DNA of 15,461 bases, taken from Clostridia bacterium (lineage in GTDB: Bacteria > Bacillota_A > Clostridia > Christensenellales > Aristaeellaceae). Under the pieces are notes generated by a model, which saw only the letters and a list, made by a program, of their open reading frames with translations, ran no database searches and was not told the origin of the DNA. This document shows positions 7,388 to 14,922 of the stretch, piece after piece. The number at the start of each line of letters is the position of its first letter. The first letter of the stretch is position 1. The translations under genes were made by a program, and so were the position numbers. The DNA lies in assembly GCA_900754775.1 (NCBI GenBank), contig CAAEDZ010000343.1:1-15461 (forward strand). Reading direction: 5' to 3'.

Positions 7388-8182
7388 ATGCTCAAACGCA
7401 ACGAAGTATTCACAAATCCCGTCAAGGAGCGCCTGTTGAAGCGGGAACCGACCATTGGCGCATGGCTGCAGGGGGCGAACAGCGTCACCGCCGAAGTGAT
7501 GGCCAAGGCCGGATTCGACTGGCTGATGGTGGACATGGAGCATGGCCCGGGCGATTTTATGACGCTGTTTCATCAGTTGCAGGCCGTGAACGCCTACCCG
7601 GTGGTGCCGTTCGCCCGCGCTCCGTGGAACGATTTCGTCACCATCAAGCGGTTGCTGGACATCGGCGTACAGGGCCTGTTGGTCCCCTACGTCAACAGCG
7701 CCGAAGAGGCGAGAAACGCCGTAAAAGCCTGCAAGTATCCGCCATTGGGCATTCGCGGCATCGCCCCGTCCCCCCGCGCCGGCGGCTGTGGCATGAACGG
7801 GCAGAACTATCTGGCCCATGCCAACGATGAGATCGTGGTGATGGTCGCCATCGAGACACCGCAGGCCGTGAGCCAGATCGACGAGTTCCTCGCTGTGGAT
7901 GGACTGGACGGCATCTTCATCGGCCCGATGGATCTGGCCACTTCGATGGGGCATTTCTGCACCCCCTCCGCGCCCGAAGTGCGCGAAGCGATCGCTCTGA
8001 TCGAGCGGAAGGTGCTTGCCTCAAAGAAATTCCTTGGCACAGTGGCCGGCGACTTCCACGCCGCGCAGGCCCTGTATGAGCGCGGTTACAGCTTTGTGGC
8101 CGCCATGTCCGACACCACGAGCCTTGGCAAACTTGCCATACAGACGGTGGACGCCTTCATGGACGCCTATCGTCAACACTGA
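7388..8182 (+). CDS. HpcH/HpaI-family aldolase (2-keto-3-deoxy acid aldolase type)
   Basis: Class II metal-dependent aldolases of this family split 2-keto-3-deoxy sugar acids or 4-hydroxy-2-oxo acids into pyruvate and an aldehyde. The ATG at 7388 has GGAGAA seven bases upstream; a TTG 15 bases earlier overlaps that site and is rejected. The 264-residue product shows the family residues: catalytic H52 in MVDMEHGP, R77 in FARAPW, metal ligands E156 (VAIETPQ) and D182 (IFIGPMDLA), and the GIRGIAPSPRA loop (121-131). The GarL/RhmA relatives usually have RGxxxSHRA here, so substrate may differ. As the last gene of the tct operon it should act on the imported compound or on a product of the preceding transaldolase-like enzyme. 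No dehydratase, kinase or dehydrogenase is in the operon, so upstream or downstream steps must be encoded elsewhere or not be needed. Confidence 0.9.
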   Translation: MLKRNEVFTNPVKERLLKREPTIGAWLQGANSVTAEVMAKAGFDWLMVDMEHGPGDFMTLFHQLQAVNAYPVVPFARAPWNDFVTIKRLLDIGVQGLLVPYVNSAEEARNAVKACKYPPLGIRGIAPSPRAGGCGMNGQNYLAHANDEIVVMVAIETPQAVSQIDEFLAVDGLDGIFIGPMDLATSMGHFCTPSAPEVREAIALIERKVLASKKFLGTVAGDFHAAQALYERGYSFVAAMSDTTSLGKLAIQTVDAFMDAYRQH

Positions 8183-8209
8183 GAACGAATAGCCTCCCTC
8201 TCAAGACGC

Positions 8210-8250
8210 GCGGGCCTGTGCGATGGTTTTTGCACAGGCCCGCATTTGTC
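8210..8250 (+). terminator. Terminator hairpin of the tct-aldolase operon
   Basis: A perfect 12-bp stem (8210-8221 with 8232-8243) carries a 10-base loop containing five T and is followed by ATTTGTCT, a weak T-rich tail. It begins 27 bases after the aldolase stop codon and lies in the gap toward the converging minus-strand operon. Confidence 0.7.
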
Positions 8251-8296
8251 TGGTGGACGGAGGCTGGCTTTCCATAATCAGGGCGTTTGGGGAGAT

Positions 8297-8321
8297 GGGC
8301 GGCGCGGAAGATGCGCCGCCC
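8297..8321 (-). terminator. GC-rich hairpin downstream of the ABC permease operon
   Basis: GGGCGGCGC (8297-8305) pairs perfectly with GCGCCGCCC (8313-8321) around a seven-base loop. It starts 12 bases past the stop codon of the last minus-strand permease gene. There is no T tract on either strand, so it may act as a transcript-end stabiliser or a factor-assisted stop rather than a classical terminator. Confidence 0.4.
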
Positions 8322-8333
8322 GTCGATTCTGGT

Positions 8334-9158
8334 TCAGCCCTTCAGGCCGCCGCGCGCCACGCCGCGCACGATGGACTTGCGGGCAAAGAGGAAGAGGAGG
8401 ATCATCGGCAGCACCACGACCGTGGAGGCCGCCATCAAAAGCTCGGGGCTGGAGCCGGCCTCGGTGGTGAACACCTGCAGGCCCCACGGCAGCGTGCGGT
8501 TGTTTGTGGAGGAGATGACGTACATCGGCCACATGAACGAGTTCCAGCTCGCCAGAGCGTTGAGAAGGATGATCGTCACCAGCGACGGCCGCGCCATGGG
8601 CACGAGGATGCGCCAGAGGAAGCGCCAGTTGCTGGAGCCGTCGATGCGCGCCGAATAGTAGAGGCTGTCCGGCACGGTGGCGAAGAAGTTCTTGAGGATG
8701 TACATGTAGAAGATCGAACTGGTGAAGGGCAAAATCAGCGCGGGGATGGTGTCCCACAGCCCGAGGGAGACGATGGTGGAGTAGTTGGTGATGATAAGCA
8801 TCTCAAAGGGGATCATCATCAAGGAGAGCAGCAGCGAAAACAGCGTTTCCCGCCCGGGGAACTTGAGGCGCGAAAAGGCGAACGCGCCCAATATGGTGGT
8901 AAAGGTGGTGATCGACACCGAGCAGACCATGACGATCACCGAATTGAGGAAGTAGCGCGCGAACGGCGCTTTGGAGAAGGCGATCTCAAAGTTGGTCAGG
9001 CTCAGCGACGAGGGCAGCCACTGGGGCGGGAACTTGTTGATCTCCGTGGGCAGCTTGAAGGCCGAGGCGAACATCCAGAAGAAGGGGAAGATCATGATGA
9101 TCGCGCCCACCGTAAGGAAGAAGTACATGAAAAACCGTGCGATCCTTCTGCGTGCCAT
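8334..9158 (-). CDS. ugpE: Carbohydrate ABC transporter permease (MalG/UgpE-like)
   Basis: This is the second inner-membrane permease of a CUT1-type importer. The 274-residue protein has six hydrophobic segments (about 9-32, 71-93, 105-128, 136-157, 191-211, 239-262). The cytoplasmic EAA loop DSLYYSARIDGSSNWRFLWR to P187 (about 164-187) retains the key A-x-x-D-G spacing (A170, G174) used to dock the ATPase. The C terminus ends in GGLKG, as is common in UgpE/MalG relatives. The AGGAGG ribosome site lies just before the ATG and overlaps the end of the preceding permease gene, only four bases away, so the two are translationally coupled. The Ugp label rests on the operon as a whole; sequence alone says CUT1 permease. 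Confidence 0.93.
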   Translation of the reverse strand: MARRRIARFFMYFFLTVGAIIMIFPFFWMFASAFKLPTEINKFPPQWLPSSLSLTNFEIAFSKAPFARYFLNSVIVMVCSVSITTFTTILGAFAFSRLKFPGRETLFSLLLSLMMIPFEMLIITNYSTIVSLGLWDTIPALILPFTSSIFYMYILKNFFATVPDSLYYSARIDGSSNWRFLWRILVPMARPSLVTIILLNALASWNSFMWPMYVISSTNNRTLPWGLQVFTTEAGSSPELLMAASTVVVLPMILLFLFARKSIVRGVARGGLKG

Positions 9159-9162
9159 GCGA

Positions 9163-10079
9163 TCACCTCCTGTGCTGCCATTTTCTCTGGATGAGCAGCT
9201 GCACCATGGTAAAGACGAGGATGAAGAGGAACAGCACCAGCGCCGCGGCCGCGGCCACGCCGTATTCGCGGCTCTCCATCATCGCGTAGCGGATGTAGTA
9301 GACCACCGTATAGAGGTTGTAGAACGGCCCGGCCTCGCCCTTGAAGAGCGGGTACAATTCCGAGAACACCTTGAACGAGGAGATGGTGTTGACGATGCAG
9401 ACCAGAAAGATGGTCGGCGCCAGCAGCGGCACGGTGATGCGGAAGAACACGCGCAAGGAGCGCGCGCCATCCACGCGGGCGGCGGTGTAGTACTGCTCGT
9501 CGATGTTCTGCAATCCGCTGAGCAGCAGGATGATGGTGAAGGGCAGTATGTTCCAGATGCCGAAGATCACCAGCGCCGGCATGGAATACTGCGCCTTGGT
9601 CAGCCAGCCGATGGGATCGACGCCGAACCATGAGAGCATGTAGTTGATGATGCCGAAGCGCTCGTTGTACATCAGCCGCCAGGCAAGGCCGACGGCGGTG
9701 ATGGAGGTGACCATGGGCAAAAAGTAGGCCGTCTGGAACAGCGCCGAGAAGCGCAGTTTCTGGTTGAGCAGGTAGGCCACCACCACGGCGATGCAGGTGG
9801 AGATGGGCACCACCAGCACCACGTATTTGAGGGTGTTGGCGATGGCCTGCTCAAACTTGGGGTCGGCAAACACCTTTTCGTAGTTGCCCACGCCCCACTG
9901 GGCGAACTCGCGCGTGAGGTAGGAATAGTCCTCCTTGAAGGACATGAAGATGACGTTGATGACCGGATAGAGCGTAAAGGCGAGGATGCCGATGAGGAAC
10001 GGCAGCAGGTACATGTACGGCTCTATGCGGGAAAAGCGGGCGTGACTGGTGAGGTCGCGCTCGACGCGGGCAGGCTTTT

Positions 10080-10083
<4 letters not shown>
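9163..10083 (-). CDS. ugpA: Carbohydrate ABC transporter permease (MalF/UgpA-like)
   Basis: This is the first permease of the importer, partner of the MalG-like protein. In the 306-residue product, a charged N-terminal tail is followed by six hydrophobic segments (about 23-49, 87-107, 117-138, 169-190, 219-236, 272-297), and the EAA loop EQYYTAARVDGARSLRVFF to P219 (196-219) is well conserved. Its ATG overlaps the TGA of the upstream ATPase gene by four bases (ATGA), and GGGGGAGAGG inside the ATPase 3' end is its ribosome site, so translation is coupled. Length and topology match UgpA rather than the larger enterobacterial MalF. Confidence 0.93.
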
Positions 10084-11138
<1,055 letters not shown>

Positions 11139-11170
11139 GCGCGTCGCCCCTTTTCAACGTTTGTAGGTGT

Positions 11171-12472
11171 TCAGACGAGAAGTTCCGTCAGCGCCCTGCC
11201 GTCCACATCCGGCATATCAAAGCCGAGCATGCGCGCCATGGTGGGCGCTTCATCGACGATGCAGGCGCGGTGGATGGCCGCCCCGGGCTTGACGGCGGGG
11301 CCGGCGCAGAAGAAGGTCGTGCGGTGGTCGAGGGTTGGAAGGCCGCCATGGGAGGCCATGGCCGTCTTGTAGTCGCCGGGATGGGCGTCCATGAACAGCG
11401 GGTCGGAGGGGACGAAGTTGAAAGCCACCGGCGGGTCGCACTCGACGATGAAGGAGAAGGGGCCGTCGAGGTGGTACCGCGCGCGGGCTTCCTCCTTGGT
11501 AAAGACGTGTTTTAAGTCGTACTTGCCGCTCTCGCGGGCGTCGAGCAGGGCGCGGTGGATGCGCGCAAGCAGCGCCTTGTCGTTCGGGTCGCGGGCCTCG
11601 ATCCAGCCGGAGATGCCAGTGGAGTGGCAATAGGCGTCCCACGCGCCGAGCGTTCCGTCGGCGTTGAGGGTTTGCAGGCCCGCCTTTTGCAACACGCGGT
11701 TGAAGTTAAGCACGCGCTTTACGTCCGTCTGGCCATGGTCGCCCATGATGACGAAGTTGGTATGCGCAAAGTCGCCGTAGCGGCGGATGGACTCCATGAG
11801 TACGCCCAGTTCGCAGTCGTGCTTTTTCAATTGCTCGCGGGCGAAGTCCGTGTCCACGCCGAGGCTGTGGCGGATGCTGTCCAGATCGCACATCTTCACG
11901 AACATCACGTCCGGCTGATGATAGTCGAGGATGATGTCCGGGGCGACGGCATTGGTGAACATATCGAGACTGCCGTTGATGGGCTTGTTGAGCCCGCGCA
12001 GCAGGTGTCCGTACTTCCAGAAATAGCGCTCCAGCAGTTCAGGGGTGGAAACGCCCTCGTAGTACTGCCGGGGATTGTCGCCATGGTAGCCCATGGGCAC
12101 GATCATGGGAAGGTTGAGGTCCACGTCCGCGCCGGCGCTGACCGGCCAGTTGATCAGGCAGGTGGTGTAGCCCGCCTCTTTGGCGTACTCGGCGAAGAAC
12201 TTCTTTTTCACCATCCCGCGCTTTGTGTACCACGGCACGGGATGCACGCCCGCCTGGACCATCTCGTTGTGGGGGATGCCGTGGCGGTCGGGATAGCAGC
12301 CGGTCATGATGGAGACGTGGCAGGGGTAGGTGAACGAGGGGTAGACCGGCAGCATCTCCTCCACCAGCGCGCCGCGCTCCAAAATGGAGCCAAAATTGGG
12401 CAGTGTGCGCATATAGGAAACGTCGAACTCGCACAGGGCGTCGATCATAAAGACGAAGAGCTTATTTTTCAT
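11171..12472 (-). CDS. Alkaline-phosphatase-superfamily phosphodiesterase (NPP/PF01663 type)
   Basis: The 433-residue two-metal hydrolase has the nucleotide pyrophosphatase/phosphodiesterase fold. Expected catalytic residues are present: D11 (FMIDAL), nucleophile T48 in PSFTYPCHVSIMTG, the PDRHGI motif at 61-66, D198 and H202 in CDLDSIRHSLG, D245 and H246 in VIMGDHGQTD, and H375 in MASHGG. No signal peptide or membrane segment is seen, so it should act in the cytoplasm. It lies between the binding-protein and ATPase genes of a Ugp-like importer. In E. coli the ugp operon ends with the unrelated phosphodiesterase UgpQ, so this enzyme may play the matching role on an imported phosphodiester. 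Alternatives are a phosphonate or nucleotide-sugar hydrolase or a phosphoglycerate mutase-like activity; substrate is not determined. GGAGGG precedes the ATG. Confidence 0.85.
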   Translation of the reverse strand: MKNKLFVFMIDALCEFDVSYMRTLPNFGSILERGALVEEMLPVYPSFTYPCHVSIMTGCYPDRHGIPHNEMVQAGVHPVPWYTKRGMVKKKFFAEYAKEAGYTTCLINWPVSAGADVDLNLPMIVPMGYHGDNPRQYYEGVSTPELLERYFWKYGHLLRGLNKPINGSLDMFTNAVAPDIILDYHQPDVMFVKMCDLDSIRHSLGVDTDFAREQLKKHDCELGVLMESIRRYGDFAHTNFVIMGDHGQTDVKRVLNFNRVLQKAGLQTLNADGTLGAWDAYCHSTGISGWIEARDPNDKALLARIHRALLDARESGKYDLKHVFTKEEARARYHLDGPFSFIVECDPPVAFNFVPSDPLFMDAHPGDYKTAMASHGGLPTLDHRTTFFCAGPAVKPGAAIHRACIVDEAPTMARMLGFDMPDVDGRALTELLV

Positions 12473-12501
12473 GGTCCCTCCGGGGCTTCTTTATACATGT
12501 G

Positions 12502-12532
12502 AGAGGACCGGCGGGAAACCCGCCGATCCTCT
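12502..12532 (-). other. Intercistronic hairpin after the binding-protein gene
   Basis: A 14-bp stem with one mismatch (12502-12515 with 12519-12532) closes a three-base AAA loop in the 74-base gap between the binding-protein stop and the phosphodiesterase start. No T tract follows on the minus strand. Hairpins at this position, as in malE-malF type operons, commonly protect the binding-protein message from 3' decay and so raise its level over that of the membrane genes. That role is inference. Confidence 0.7.
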
Positions 12533-12546
12533 TGATCCAATGGGGT

Positions 12547-13794
12547 TTAGCCCTGCATGGCGGCGTTGGACGTCGCAACACAGGCGGCCAGGGCGTCTTC
12601 AACGCTCATGCCGCCGGCAGCCATGGTCGCGGCCTCTTCCAGCGCCTCGCGCACGGCGTAGGAGCCGGAGATGGTGGGCAGCGCGCCGGCCACGTCGAGG
12701 TTGGCCTGTACGGCGGCCAGCGACGGATCGAGGTCAGCGGCGAACTCCTTGTAGATTTCGCTGTTTTCCTGCGTGGTGCCGTAGGGCGAGATGGCGTTCA
12801 TGGCGATGGCCCACTGGGCGTTGTTGTCGGGCTGGAGGAAGAACTTCACAAACTCATAGGCGCCGCGGTTGGTCGCCTCGTCCTTGTTGAAAACGATGGG
12901 GCCGCGGTTCCAGCTCGGATACCAGGAAACGGTGATGGTGTTGGGCAGCGGGGCGACCGCGTACTCAAAGCCGTCGGGGATGATGTAGGGCACGCCCGCG
13001 CAGGAGCCGGAGTAGGAGGCCACCAGCTTGGCGTTGAAGTCGTCAGACCAGTAGTCGCCGGTGGGACGCAGGCCGAAGTAGCCCGCCTGCACGTTGTCAG
13101 CGAACCACTGGAGCCATTCGCGGGTGGAGTCGGTGTCAAAGAGAACGCACTTGTTCTCCATGTCGATGTACTCGTTGCCGGACTGCATGATGAGCATGTG
13201 CATAAGGTCGGTCAGCGAGTCCGCGGCGAAGCCGGGGATGCCGTACTTTTCATAGATGGCCTTGGACTGCTCAGCCAGCTCTTCCCAGGTCGTCGGCGGG
13301 GTGAAGCCCATCTCGTCGTAGATGGTCTTGTTGTAGAAGAAGATCGGGCCGGTGGTGACGGCGGGCAGGGCGTACATGCCGCCATCGACGAAGCCGACGG
13401 TCTCGGCCTTGATGGCCTCGGGCAGGGAGTTGTAGATCTCCTGCATCTCGGGATCTTCGTTGATGTACTGGCTCATGTCCACGACCAGATTGTCCTCGAT
13501 GTAGTCCGCGGCGGTGGAGGCATAGTTGAAGATGATGCTCGGGCCGACGCCGTTGGCCACGGCGTTGTACACGGTGTCTTCAAATCCCGAGTAGGCCTGG
13601 GACTGGACGACGACCTCGTACTGATCCTGCGACTCGTTGAAAGCCGCGGCAAAGCCCTCGAGCGCGGTCTGCTGCGCGTCGGTAAAGGTATGCCAGATCA
13701 CGACTTCGACCGGCTCGGCGGTCTCGGCCATGGCCACGCCGCAGATCATCATGATGATCGCCAGCAGGGCCGCCAACATGGAACGGATTTTCAT
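12547..13794 (-). CDS. ugpB: ABC transporter substrate-binding protein (UgpB-like, family 1)
   Basis: This is the extracytoplasmic receptor of the importer. The 415-residue precursor has a signal peptide (KIRSMLAALLAIIMMIC to AMA, cleavage after A23) and then VEVVIWHTFTDAQ, the usual first strand of cluster D binding proteins. Later landmarks are GPSIIFNYAS, a PIFFYNKTIYDEMGFTPPTTWEEL segment (about 158-182) and a KLVASYSGSCAGVP region that parallels the GDCAMTTASSG region of E. coli UgpB. A C-terminal GALPTISG follows, like the family's ...YLPI stretch. The resemblance to UgpB suggests a glycerol-3-phosphate-type or glycerophosphodiester ligand, but sugars are not excluded. There is no lipobox although C18 is present. 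AGGAGGG precedes the ATG, and the hairpin after the stop may boost its expression. Confidence 0.9.
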   Translation of the reverse strand: MKIRSMLAALLAIIMMICGVAMAETAEPVEVVIWHTFTDAQQTALEGFAAAFNESQDQYEVVVQSQAYSGFEDTVYNAVANGVGPSIIFNYASTAADYIEDNLVVDMSQYINEDPEMQEIYNSLPEAIKAETVGFVDGGMYALPAVTTGPIFFYNKTIYDEMGFTPPTTWEELAEQSKAIYEKYGIPGFAADSLTDLMHMLIMQSGNEYIDMENKCVLFDTDSTREWLQWFADNVQAGYFGLRPTGDYWSDDFNAKLVASYSGSCAGVPYIIPDGFEYAVAPLPNTITVSWYPSWNRGPIVFNKDEATNRGAYEFVKFFLQPDNNAQWAIAMNAISPYGTTQENSEIYKEFAADLDPSLAAVQANLDVAGALPTISGSYAVREALEEAATMAAGGMSVEDALAACVATSNAAMQG

Positions 13795-13876
13795 GATTGT
13801 CCCTCCTGTATCTTGCCGATATTGTCCAGTAACGCGCGTCTTGCGCGATTACCCACACAAAGGGCGTCCAGTCGTT

Positions 13877-13905
13877 ATTGTAACGCCGGCGCGGGAAAAA
13901 GTACA
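13877..13905 (-). promoter_or_regulatory. Putative promoter of the ugp-like operon
   Basis: On the minus strand TACAAT (13882-13877) is a good -10, with TGTACT (13905-13900) 17 bases upstream as a weak -35. It lies about 83 bases before the binding-protein ATG. The leader contains an inverted repeat CGCGC-N5-GCGCG (near 13833-13847) that might be an operator. No Pho-box-like repeat was recognised. The FRG gene upstream may also read through. Confidence 0.45.
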
Positions 13906-13930
13906 CCGGCTTTGTTGGTTTTTTGGTAAA

Positions 13931-14758
13931 CTATGCGTTAGGCCGAGAGCCATCGCGGCGACGGTTGTACTTCGGCCCCAGGGCCGAATACTGACGGGCG
14001 ATCCAGCGGCAGATGCCGTCCAGCCCGGGATAGAGCATGCGCTCGGAGATGTTGATGTAGTCCAGCTTGTCGCGTATCTCCAGCTTCACTTCGCGGGGGA
14101 TGACGATCTTGTAATAGTCGATGTCCTGCTCCTCCAGAATATCGGAAAGCAGCACGGTCGGATCGCTGACCACGGAAAAGAGGGCGTACTGGTTGGCGAT
14201 GCGGTCGAGCATGGAGGCCGGCTCGAAAAACAGCGCGTAGGGCTCCGGGGAGAGGGCCTGCATCTCGGCAAAATCGCGCACTTCCTCCTCGAGAAGGCCG
14301 AGGGAAAAGATGTTGCAGTTGGCCTCCTCGAGACGCTTGCGCAGGCGCTTGGGCAGGCGCTTTTTGACCTCGGTGGCGTCGATGCACCAGATGGCGCCAT
14401 CGCGGTCGTAGGCGTCGGTATCCTCGGTGGCGAAATGCGCCGCCACCAGCGGCGAATACGACCAGTCCAGCAAGCGCGTGGGCAGACCGTAGTGCTGCGC
14501 CACGGGGAGAAGCTGCCAAAAGCCCGTGTACTGGGCAAGGTCAGCGTAGCCGTATTTGCGAAAGCTGCGAATGACCGCCTGTTCGAGGCTGAGATCGTGC
14601 GCGCAGACGCGGTTGAGCGAAGGCACGAGCCGCCAGTTCTTGTCCGCCGCGCCGCGATAGATGCGGTTGGCGCGGTAGCGCATGATCTTTTCGTCCCACA
14701 CATCGTCAAAGACGGCCCTTTGCAGGTCATCCCAGTTTTGGATGACGATCTCCAGCAT
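13931..14758 (-). CDS. FRG-domain protein
   Basis: The 275-residue cytoplasmic protein carries the FRG domain (PF08867), named for a conserved Phe-Arg-Gly, here Y34-R35-G36 in IYRGAADKNWRLVPSL. The second hallmark is AQHYGLPTRLLDWSYSPLVAAHFA (written across residues 87-110), followed by an acidic segment and a DGAIWCID strand (about 120-127). FRG proteins have no firmly established activity; they are scattered among bacteria, phages and mobile or defence-linked loci, sometimes fused to other domains. The C terminus is basic (NRRRDG). GGAGG precedes the ATG at short distance. The gene is transcribed divergently from the aldolase and 136 bases upstream of the ugp-like operon on the same strand. 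It has similar base composition to its neighbours and no mobile-element flanks. Domain call is confident, function unknown. Confidence 0.85.
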   Translation of the reverse strand: MLEIVIQNWDDLQRAVFDDVWDEKIMRYRANRIYRGAADKNWRLVPSLNRVCAHDLSLEQAVIRSFRKYGYADLAQYTGFWQLLPVAQHYGLPTRLLDWSYSPLVAAHFATEDTDAYDRDGAIWCIDATEVKKRLPKRLRKRLEEANCNIFSLGLLEEEVRDFAEMQALSPEPYALFFEPASMLDRIANQYALFSVVSDPTVLLSDILEEQDIDYYKIVIPREVKLEIRDKLDYINISERMLYPGLDGICRWIARQYSALGPKYNRRRDGSRPNA

Positions 14759-14857
14759 AGCTGCCTCCGTATTTCCGACTTACGCTCAACACATTCGACA
14801 CAGGATCGTAAAAATCCTGCCTATTTCCCGCGCGCGCAAAATTTTCTTTTCCGCGCC

Positions 14858-14886
14858 TTGTATTCATGGCAAACGTTTGCTATAAT
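14858..14886 (+). promoter_or_regulatory. Extended -10 promoter with internal palindromic operator
   Basis: TTGTAT (14858-14863), a 17-base spacer and TATAAT (14881-14886) form the promoter; TGC directly before TATAAT makes it an extended -10. The spacer ends in GCAAACGTTTGC (14869-14880), a perfect 12-bp palindrome with central CG, the pattern of LacI/GalR/PurR-family operators. A repressor bound there would exclude RNA polymerase. Predicted transcript start is near 14892-14894, about 30 bases before the aldolase start codon. Confidence 0.8.
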
Positions 14887-14922
14887 TGAGATACGGAATT
14901 TGAGATCAAAGAGGTGTTTCCT

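Noticed and set aside
6315..8182. Sulfoquinovose or sulfolactate pathway assignment for the operon
   Set aside because: TTT transporters and transaldolases do occur in sulfosugar metabolism, but no sulfosugar isomerase, reductase or sulfite-lyase gene is present, so the link is only speculative.
8223..9194. Plus-strand open frame of 323 codons opposite the UgpE-like permease
   Set aside because: Low-complexity Gly/Asp/Glu/His-rich translation without a ribosome site; the minus strand holds a well-supported permease.
13906..13920. Possible hairpin and T-rich stretch in the FRG to ugpB gap
   Set aside because: The GCCGG/CCGGC arms are only five bases with a 16-base loop, and the T-rich part follows on the plus strand where no gene ends.
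12499..13929. Plus-strand open frame of 476 codons opposite the binding protein
   Set aside because: Val/Gly/His-rich antisense product without domain features; the minus-strand binding protein with a signal peptide is convincing.
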